In this document: positions 56,749 through 64,000 of the stretch, piece by piece
How the letters are laid out: each line of letters opens with the position of its first letter
How positions within the stretch are numbered: the stretch's first letter is position 1
Assembly (NCBI GenBank): GCA_018343915.1
Contig: JABRWF010000008.1
Location: forward strand, 1,798,001 to 1,862,000
Reading direction: 5' to 3'
Length of the DNA: 64,000 bases
Source of the DNA: Agroathelia rolfsii
Taxonomy: Eukaryota; Basidiomycota; Agaricomycetes; Amylocorticiales; Amylocorticiaceae
Notes under the pieces: model-generated
Seen by the model: the letters and a program-made list of their open reading frames with translations, nothing else
Told to the model about the DNA's origin: nothing
Databases searched by the model: none
Made by a program: the position numbers and the translations under genes

Positions 56749-56964
56749 TCTTGTTTCGATTTTTTTCTGGTACCAAGCAAGTGGATGTTGCAGTACTTTG
56801 ATTTTGTTCTGATGAGGTGTGGTAGAGAGCACTGACAAAACCTTAACACTCTGTGTGACAAGCCTGGTCTGCACAGCCACAGGCGTGCCGCCGCAGAAAC
56901 GTCACACTACTAGTAAGATATAATGGTGGACCTAGCCACACTTGGAAAGAAAATCATAACACCC
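56749..56964. promoter_or_regulatory. Divergent promoter, eIF4B / PITH gene (216 bp)
   Basis: Between start codons 56748 (-) and 56965 (+). It includes a CG-rich piece (GCGTGCCGCCGC) near 56885. No classical TATA box. Confidence 0.5.
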
Positions 56965-57955
56965 ATGTCTCATAATCATAATTGTGCACACGAACACGAA
57001 CACGACCATGATCATGGCCATGACCATCACGAAGATACGAATGAACTGGGATTCCAAGCACGAATCAATTTCCTTCGTGATTAGCTGCTCCATCCACTGA
57101 TCCGACCCTATGGCGTTCCATTCAGGACAATCTCTACGCTCGCATCGATAAATCAAATGTGGTCGCTTTGAATGCTTCTGGTGATGGACAAGAGGTGATT
57201 AAACCCTGGAATGAAAGACTCGAAGAAGACGTCGTAAGTCTTTTCTCGTGTGAAATGAGGCTAGCCTGACAGCAGGCAAGTTCCTCGAGTCCGACGCTGA
57301 TGATCAAATGTAAATCACATATATGCCACTTGTTATTTGCACTAACACCACCAAGGATCATCCGCATACCCTTTACGGGCTCAGTCAAACTTCATGCCCT
57401 TCTTCTCAAGACTGGTCCGGCTGAGCAAACACCGGCCAAGGTTTCCTTGGTAAATATATTTTCCATGACTATATTGTTGATGGTACATCCTCTGAGGGGT
57501 CGAAACAATCATAGTTCACCAATGATGATGGTCTTGACTTCGATGATGTTGGGGATAAAAAGCCTCTACAAGATTTTGATATTCCTCAGGGCCGTGAAGT
57601 AGGCAAATATGCGCTCAAGTATGTCATCATGCAAAGCTTTTCGTTAGCAAGTCCAGATTTTAAAGGAACTTTTTATCTCGTAGACCGGTCAAGTTTTCAT
57701 CTTGTTCCTCCGTGACGCTTTTCTTCCCAGCATCTCAAGGTGCCGAAACAATTAAGATATTCTATGTTGGCTTCCTAGGCCAGTGGACAGAGGTACGTTG
57801 AACTGGGCAAACCCTCGAGGCAGAACTCAACACCCTTTACACTCGCCTAGCGCAAAGAGAACCCTATCATCACGGTATATGAGGCTCAGGCGAATCCGGC
57901 CGACCACGACAAGGTTCAGGGCACAGACAGCGCTTGGAGCGCGCCTCAGCACTAA
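56965..57955 (+). CDS. PITH-domain protein (PITHD1-like)
   Basis: MSHNHNCAHEHEHDHDHGHD, a His/Asp-rich metal-binding-looking start, then NLYARIDKSNVVALNASGDG, VIKPWNERLEED, FLESDADDQM, IIRIPFTGSVKLHALLLKTG, LDFDDVGDKKPLQDFDIPQG, YALKPVKFSSCSSVTLFFPA, GAETIKIFYVGFLGQWTE, PIITVYEAQANPADHDKVQG and SAWSAPQH-stop. These are the PITH beta-sandwich motifs; the domain is found in TXNL1 and binds the 26S proteasome lid. No thioredoxin domain is present, so this is the PITH-only type. Introns at about 57065-57115, 57232-57280, 57310-57355, 57450-57500, 57610-57683 and 57790-57850. Convergent with the MED25-like gene. Confidence 0.93.
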
Positions 57956-58128
57956 ATTCAAAAATCATAATAACGAGAAAGATAATATGTAAATATACAA
58001 ACATGCGGTATATCATAAATATTACGAAAGGTGATACAAGCCAAAAACAAAACCTATCATCATCGTATGCACACAATAGAAAGAAAATGAAATCCGTGAG
58101 GCAGTCTATCTACAGATAACGAACTGCA

Positions 58129-61090
58129 TTAAGCAGCACCATCACCCTGACCTCGCTGCATGAACTGCTGCATGATCTCGGCGGCGCTTAGACCACCAGC
58201 ACCACCACCTGCAGCAGTAGGAGGTATCTGCCGCTGCGTAAATGCGGCCAAAGCAGCAGCATGTCCAGGATTACCCTGTGTAGATGCGGGATCACCGCCC
58301 GACGCCCGGCTCTGGAGGATCTTCTCTATAATTCGCTGTCGCTGATCGTTCGGAATAGCCCTTAGTTGCTGCATCTGAACCGCCGTTAGCCCGAGCGGAT
58401 TTATATTGCCTAGCGAGGGAGAGGATGTCGAAGGCTGCTGCTGCTGCGGCACAGGAGATGGTCCGGAGGCACCAGGTATAGCAGGCGGTGGTTGTTGCTG
58501 AGCAGATGCTGATTGTATTGGCATTGGATTGGCATTACTCCGCAAGTCGATTTCCGGCATAGGTCCGTGATGGAAGACAAACATGACGAGGGCCTTCCCT
58601 CTCGCCATCAAGATCGCGCGCTTCTCACTCTGTGAATTTGGTCTTGGCCAAATACCTATTGCGATCTGTGCCACCCCACCCATATAGAAAAGAAAAACAT
58701 TGGGAGAACTCATGAATACCAATTTTAGATTGCACGATATAAAGTACGCCATACCAAATTTTTCCCCATCAGCAGACGTTGGAACGTTAGAAAAGCATCT
58801 ATGTTTGCCTGGGGATTTGCCTGACGATGATCCGGGGCGAGAAGAGTCATAACGGTGCGATTGGATACAAGATTCTGAAGCACTTGAGGCCGTATGTGAG
58901 GTACTGGGCGAACTAACATATGAGTCGACCAGTTGGAGCTATTGCACGGAGTCAGCATACGCGCGGTCAGGAAAGAGAGTAAATCAATATTGCGTGTGAT
59001 CTTACCAGTCGTGATCCTGAAGGGATGTCACCTCTATCGTGACCGGATTCCGTGCTGCTGAATCAGATACCGAAAGCAGCAATACCCCGCGCCATTTCTT
59101 CTGTCCTGGAGGTGTGACATTGGTCTGCACGGGGGCAGGAGGTATCGACGTTGGTGGCTGAGGCGTAGGCACCGTGGGGTTACCTGGCGCTTGTGGCGGT
59201 AACACTTGTGCTGCGGGTTGAGCTGTGGGTTGAACCTGGGGGGGCACAACAGACACTCGTTGCAAATTTGCCACACTGTTGAGTACGCTCTGCATATGAT
59301 CACCAATATCCTTGTCCCAAGTTGGCAATGAAGAGGGCGTCGATAGGGAAGAAGATGTAGACGCTGCTGGATTGCTATTCAAAGCTGGTTGTGCTAGTGT
59401 TGGAGGACGAGCGGCAGGGTTTAACGCTGGCGTATTATTACTATTATCATTATTATTATTATTAGGCAAAGGTGCTTTCGGGGCAGTGACAGGCGGAGCC
59501 ACTGCTGCTGCTGGAGCAGACGCAGAACCAGCGCTGGCATTTACTGGTGTCTTAACGTCCTGGACAGAAGAAGAAGACGACGACGACGGCGGCGGTGGTA
59601 GTGGTGGTGGTTGCTGTTGCTGTGGCCCCGGTGGGGGCACACCCGAATGCGTAGGTTGACCAGTAAGTAGCATCTGCATCTGTTTCACCTGCGTCACTCG
59701 AGTTTCGATCTCCTGGTCAATCTGTCCTACACGCGTGGTATTGCCAGCTACGACGGCGACATTTCGCTCGCTTCGGAGTTGCTTTAGGGCGCTGATTAAT
59801 TGCTGCGTTCTTTGGGCGATACTGTTCTTCACAGGATCAGAAAGGACAGATGGGACCGAAGGATTACTGGCATTATTGTTATCGTTGTTGCCGTTGTTTG
59901 CAGTGGGGAAGGTGGGATGGTGAACGACAGGCGGAGCAGCATGAGTAAGTGGCGAGGATAAGTTGTCCCCAGGACGTTCTGTCTTGGAGCGTTTGATTTC
60001 AGACGGACTCGCTTGGTTAGGTGCTATCCGCTTTGTGGCTGAGATAGTACTGTCGGTACGTGAAATGCAACGTGCAATCAAAAACGATACGTACGACTTG
60101 GAGACGAAGTGCTGGACAAGGATGGGGGGAGGACAATATCGGGGGGCTTCACTGACAATGATATGCGCGCCCTCGGGCCGGGAATCTGCAGTGTATATAT
60201 ATATGCGTTAGGACCATAATCGAACACGAGACAACGTGCAGGATCAGTACCGCAGCATGGATATCAACAAAACGTTGTACAGGATTCTGCAGAATGGCAC
60301 AGTACTGGATGTTTCTCTATTCATAGCGTCTGTGAGACCAGAAGTAGCAGTTCTGACATATCCAAAAGCTCACCTTCTTGAGTTCATTTGGTAATGTCTC
60401 CCAGGTAACAGAATCCAATTCTGGGTCGCTATTGTACATTGGGTGCAACGAATCGTCTGGAGGCCCAGAAGCGACATGTACAATATAAGATGAAATGGTC
60501 ACGTCTGGTTTGCAAGTACTGTGCAAAGTACTAAACATCTGAATATATTTGTAAATAAAGAAGCGGGGCTGGGGGAGAAAGATAATGTACAGATAGACGT
60601 ACCTCAATGGCTGTTACGAGTCCCTCGAGCGCAGATGTGCCGTTCGCATCAGGATAAGGCGTCTTACCATAACCCAGAGATGACGGACTCTCTCTCATCT
60701 CAGCGATGATAGACGGGCGAATGTGAGAGAAGAATCTCTTGGTCAAGATGGGGGATGGGTGGGTATCGCGAAGCCCATAAGTAACGAAGCTTATCATGAG
60801 CTAGCAGAATTCAAAAATCTCAGGAGGAACTAGTTGTAAGAGACGATTGGCAGTGCAATACACACCGTGACCTGGGCGCCTGGCGAGGCAGGCACTGTTT
60901 CCTGGATGGTCTTCATGATAGGGCTGATATATTGTAATAAATAGTAGCTCCATGTCGACGAAATGGCGAGGGATCCTTCTACGACAAAGGATACAGCAAT
61001 GGTATTTAGGCTATGTCTATTTGATGATCCTGGGGCACTGGCAGGTGTGGAAGTGGGGGGAGCAGCAAGTGCAGCAGCAGTTGTGGACAT
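58129..61090 (-). CDS. Mediator subunit 25-like protein (vWA N-terminus)
   Basis: MSTTAAALAAPPTSTPASAP at 61090 precedes a Med25-type vWA domain: TIAVSFVVEGSLAISSTWSY, YISPIMKTIQETVPASPG, ISFVTYGLRDTHPSPILTKR, DANGTSALEGLVTAIEMF. A middle region holds Pro/Asn/Gln-rich stretches (59000-60081, with runs of Asn and Pro-Gln) and a helical SIAQRTQQLISALKQLRSER segment. A C-terminal globular part follows (WRGVLLLSV, TIEVTSLQDHDW, LQNLVSNRTVMTLLAPDH, VAQIAIGIWPRPNSQSEKRA, ALVMFVFHHGPMPEIDLR), reminiscent of the Med25 PTOV/ACID module, then a Gln/Ala-rich tail ending QRGQGDGAA. About seven introns. It would link activators to RNA polymerase II. Assignment rests mainly on the vWA part. Confidence 0.8.
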
Positions 61091-61504
61091 GACAAGCCAC
61101 GTCGTAGCTGCCTAGTAGAATGTAGGGGGTTTTGCAGATATGTATGCACCAGCAGCAGATTTATTTCAGACGAGGAGAGATACTAGTAACTTGGGGTGCA
61201 GTACGGTAGGTAGGCCGTTAGTTAAAGTGACAAATGACGAAAGAAGCAATAGGGCCTTCCTTGTGCCAACATACATGACCGGAAATAATAAAATTGGGCA
61301 TTGAGGCACATCGGGTCTTGGCATGAACTTGGGTATGAAATATGGGTAAATGACTGCTACATGTACTTGTCAAGTCCCACTGATGGATTGTAGAGACAAA
61401 AAAAAAAATTGTAATAAAATACGTAAATGACAGTACTAGTGGGGTGAGCGTCGTGCAATCGTCCAGACAATGTCCACAAAAAAGAGGCACATGCACAGGT
61501 CGTC
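61091..61504. other. Intergenic 414 bp, MED25-like promoter
   Basis: Between the MED25-like start and the stop of the next minus-strand gene. Contains an A run (61399-61409). No gene motif. Confidence 0.5.
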
Positions 61505-62121
61505 TCAAGCCAGTACTATCCATGCGCCACCCACGACACCAGTTATAATGCTACCCATGACACTATACCAGATATTATCGAGTCTCCAGCGTGGCATCGC
61601 GGCAGAAGCAGGAACCGTGTTAGTGCCAATCATCGAAAGCCATTCACTGTATCCCAGGATTGTGCCCGTGGCCAGTGCAGTAATGGGGTTCGTCGCTATG
61701 GAAAATCAGTCTCAGAAGAAAAAGGGCTATGAAGATATGCGTGGACCAAGATCGCTCACTCTGTCCGGGTAGTGTGGTCTGCACCTGTCCAATGGCTGCG
61801 GTGTTGATCGATGATGTCCTGGCGGGGGCTGCAGGGGAGATGGTTTCGCTGCGCACCTCTACGGGTCAGGACGATGTTCTCTCAATGGCAAGATGGATCA
61901 CTGACAGGATGATAGTAGTCAGATCGCCCAGAGTGTTAGTCTCTACGACTTGAACGATGGTGTAGCCCGAGTTGCTGCGAAAGATGGGGATGGGATGAGT
62001 ACGACTTTTCGCTGTCACAGCTGACGTCAACTGACGGGTCAAGGGCGCTGACTGTATCTTGAGCCCGGACAAGGGATAAGAAGGCGACGAAGCAGAGGGC
62101 TAGGCAATGGTATAATTGCAT
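61505..62121 (-). CDS. Small secreted GPI-type protein, paralogue B
   Basis: ATG 62121 gives a signal peptide MQLYHCLALCFVAFLSLVRA followed by QDTVSALDP. Introns: about 61998-62040 (GTCAGT...CGCAG), 61870-61915 and 61690-61755. Spliced continuation: NSGYTIVQVVETNTLGDLTT, a Ser/Thr/Ala-rich part (ISPAAPARTSSINTAAIGQV), TNPITALATGTILGYSEWLS, MIGTNTVPASAAMPRWRLDN and a hydrophobic tail (YSVMGSIITGVVGGAWIVLA) that fits GPI-anchor addition or a C-terminal membrane helix. About 150 residues. It is clearly homologous to the neighbour at 62370-63001. Function unknown; probably cell-surface. Confidence 0.8.
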
Positions 62122-62369
62122 TATAGCTAGAGGAGGAGAAAGAAGAAGACGAAGGTAGGAGCAGAGGGAGTAGCAAGTGTAGTAATGTAAGTGGTAGTGA
62201 AGAAGAACAAAACTATAAACGGCAATAAGGAAACTGTCCGTGCGTCCGGAGGCAATGACTATTATAGTGTCGTGACGTCGTGACTGACTACTGCTAAAAT
62301 CGTCCATGGCCATTGCTTCATCGGCCAGAACCCTCCACGGCCATGGATCCATATGATAATAACGGCATA
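62122..62369. promoter_or_regulatory. Promoter region of paralogue B (248 bp)
   Basis: Intergenic between the tandem paralogues. Contains two near copies of CGTCGTGAC / GTGACGTCGTGAC near 62271-62284, a CRE-like motif. Not otherwise recognised. Confidence 0.4.
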
Positions 62370-63001
62370 TTACACCAATGTGAGCCATACGCCGCCCAGC
62401 ATGCCGCAAGAAAGCGCAGCAGCAATCGTCCACAGGCGAGCATCAAGTTGCCATCGCTCCCCTGCCGCCGAAGTGGCCGCGACAGTATTGGTACCAACCA
62501 AGCTCAACCAAGAGCTGTAGTCCATGATGGTGCCGCTGGATGCGGCCGGTGTGTAAGGGTTTGTTGAAAAACTAGGCGTAAACACGGCTGCTATCGCAGT
62601 TGTAAGCCCTTGCGCGTTGGTCGTTGTGTAGGTGTATGGTGTTTCGCCACCGCCTCCTGCCGGAGCCGCTGGGACACCCACTACCTGTCCTGCATTTTGC
62701 GTCGTCGTAGCGGCCTGTGTCGAAGTCAGAGTAGCACTGGAAATGCAAGTCAATATAAGTTGAACACGAAAAAAAAATGAGCTACATGCATGGTCGTAGT
62801 ACCCCGAGTGAGCGCAGCAGGATCGGTGGTAATAACTTCGACGATTGTGTCTCCCGCGCTGTACAGAAGAGAAGTGAGCAATAATTGCTGGATGCTGTGG
62901 CGACGACTGGGCAGCGCCTACCCATCCACGACTGTCGTGGTGATCTGTGCATGAGCAAAGGAGATGCAAAACAATGTCCAGAGCAGCCACTGGAGAAGCA
63001 T
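62370..63001 (-). CDS. Small secreted GPI-type protein, paralogue A
   Basis: ATG 63001: signal peptide MLLQWLLWTLFCISFAHA, then QITTTVVDG, intron (about 62857-62921), AGDTIVEVITTDPAALTRGT, intron (about 62718-62793), AATTTQNAGQVVGVPAAPAG, a Gly/Thr-rich segment (TPYTYTTTNAQGLTTAIAAV), SGTIMDYSSWLSLVGTNTVA and a hydrophobic C-terminus (WTIAAALSCGMLGGVWLTLV). The YSxWLSxxGTNTV motif, intron after the first DP/DG segment and the tail are shared with paralogue B, showing a tandem duplication. No known domain. Divergent with OLA1 (293 bp). Confidence 0.82.
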
Positions 63002-63294
63002 GGTGATGATAATGACGATTAGACTGCAGATTACCACTCACTGAAGCCTGCGGTGGTGCCTGCACTGGATCGGAACCCGGAAGCCAACAGCCATATATGG
63101 CAAATGCTGATGATTGTGACATTATCACCATTCTTTCTTCTTTTCTATTTCTACATTTCCATATATAATAATCAATTTTCCTGTCGATGCATCGATGGCA
63201 GACGATTCAGATTTCGACTCGGACCGTCGTCGCGGTCTCATTCTTCAGACCGTTCCATTCGTCTGCCTCTGCATTCGCATCCAGGAAAAAATCC
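63002..63294. promoter_or_regulatory. Divergent promoter, paralogue A / OLA1 (293 bp)
   Basis: Between start codons 63001 (-) and 63295 (+). A T/A-rich part with TATATAATAATCAA at about 63162-63175 is followed by a pyrimidine-rich leader of OLA1. Confidence 0.5.
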
Positions 63295-64000
63295 ATGCCG
63301 CCCAAGAAAGCCGCAGCTGAGGCTAAGATCCTGCTCGGCAGACCCTCAAACAACCTCAAAATCGGCATTGTTGGTCTGTACTCGACGCCTAATTTTTTTT
63401 TCTATCCTGATCATCGGGACTGATGAGGATGTATGCCTTGCTCTTCAGGCGTGCCCAACGTCGGAAAATCGTCCTTCTTCAATGCCTTGACCAAGACACG
63501 TCAGTCGACTATTTCGATCCCCCCCCCCCCCACGTTCACATAGTACCCATCCTCACCATCGCGTAATCATGCAGAGAATGCGCTCGCTGCAAACTACCCA
63601 TATGCGACTATCAATCCTGAGGTGAGCACAGCATGCATGCTCTTATCCCTCCAGTCAGTGCACTAACCCGTCCTTCAAGGAAGCTCGTATCCCTGTGCCC
63701 GACGTGCGCTTCAACTGGCTCTGCGACCTGTACAAGCCAGCATCGCGTGTGCCTGCGTTCCTGACCTGTATCGATATCGCCGGTTTGACGGCTGTACGTA
63801 CCACCACGACCACCCATCGCGTCCCACTGAATATTCATTCTAATGTTTTTTTTTTTCTAGGGTGCATCGACCGGTGCTGGCCTTGGTAACGCCTTCCTGT
63901 CACACGTCCGCGCCGTCGATGGTATCTTCCAGATGGTTCGCGCCTTTGATGATGCCGAGGTCATCCACGTCGACGGAGAGGTCAATCCTGTTCGTGACAT
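63295..64000 (+). CDS. ola1: OLA1 / YchF-type Obg-like ATPase, 5' part
   Basis: [20 protein letters not shown] at 63295. Spliced reading: [23 protein letters not shown] (Walker A / G1, GxPNVGKS), [56 protein letters not shown] (G3, D-I-A-G), [38 protein letters not shown], then cut by the window end. This P-loop ATPase prefers ATP over GTP, binds ribosomes/proteasome and acts in stress responses. Introns: about 63376-63449 (T run), 63503-63573 (with a run of 13 C at 63519-63531), 63622-63680 and 63792-63860 (T run). Only about the first 130 residues of a roughly 395-residue protein are present. Confidence 0.95.

Noticed and set aside
57783..58119. Small frames over the end of the PITH gene
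   Set aside because: They cross a splice junction and conflict with the conserved PITH C-terminus on the same strand.
59312..59659. Gly-rich plus-strand frame
   Set aside because: Antisense of the Pro/Gln-rich linker of the MED25-like gene; composition artefact.

Overview
The window comes from a filamentous basidiomycete fungus, most likely an Agaricomycete. The right third carries compact, single-copy eukaryotic genes broken by 43-70 bp GT-AG introns. Encoded proteins include Uba4/MOCS3, APC10, an RSF1-like factor, eIF4B, Mediator 25 and OLA1. The left two thirds is a heterochromatin-like pile of nested LTR retrotransposons. No rRNA, tRNA or CRISPR array was recognised. Family names used here (GypA1, GypA2, GypB, F, G) are working labels.

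Retrotransposon block (1-42115). Almost every junction can be read from TG...CA ends and 5-bp target-site duplications (TSDs). From the left: a mosaic of old LTR pieces (1-1459); a 5.44-kb non-autonomous LTR element 'F-fwd' (1460-15224, TSD CAAGT), split by a solo GypA LTR (2658-3662) and by a second, inverted F copy 'F-rev' (6828-14141, TSD CCTTC). F-rev itself carries two solo LTRs. Next is a GypB Ty3/gypsy chromovirus spanning 15384-41933 (TSD CTCAT). It has been entered by a solo GypB LTR, a solo GypA LTR, an aberrant fold-back element (21347-22769), a nearly intact GypA1 chromovirus (23597-31095, TSD GATAC) and, inside its 3' LTR, an inverted decayed GypA2 element (32973-41540, TSD AAGAG). 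The GypA2 element carries a 193-bp copia-like LTR and a solo F LTR. GypB itself sits inside an older copia-like LTR (15274-15383 plus 41939-42053), followed by a strongly transition-mutated F LTR relic and an AT-rich tract up to about 42850.

The F elements encode no recognisable reverse transcriptase. They carry an intron-containing coiled-coil/zinc-cluster gene antisense to the LTRs. Both F and the gypsy families appear to prime reverse transcription from their own RNA 5' end: the sequence just inside the 5' LTR complements a stretch about 30 bp downstream of the LTR TATA box.

Gene block (about 43250-64000). In order: TUG/ASPSCR1-like UBX protein (+), Uba4/MOCS3 (-), APC10/Doc1 (+), RSF1-like DDT-WHIM-PHD protein (-), alpha/beta hydrolase (-), Rap/Rsr1-like GTPase (-), RS-tailed cyclophilin (+), eIF4B (-), PITH-domain protein (+), Mediator 25-like (-), two tandem paralogous small secreted GPI-type proteins (-), and the 5' part of OLA1 (+). 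Several pairs are divergent with only 108-330 bp between start codons, and others are convergent and tight, as is usual for compact basidiomycete euchromatin. The gene set is housekeeping (tRNA thiolation, cell cycle, transcription, translation, splicing-linked folding). The pair of surface proteins looks lineage-specific.
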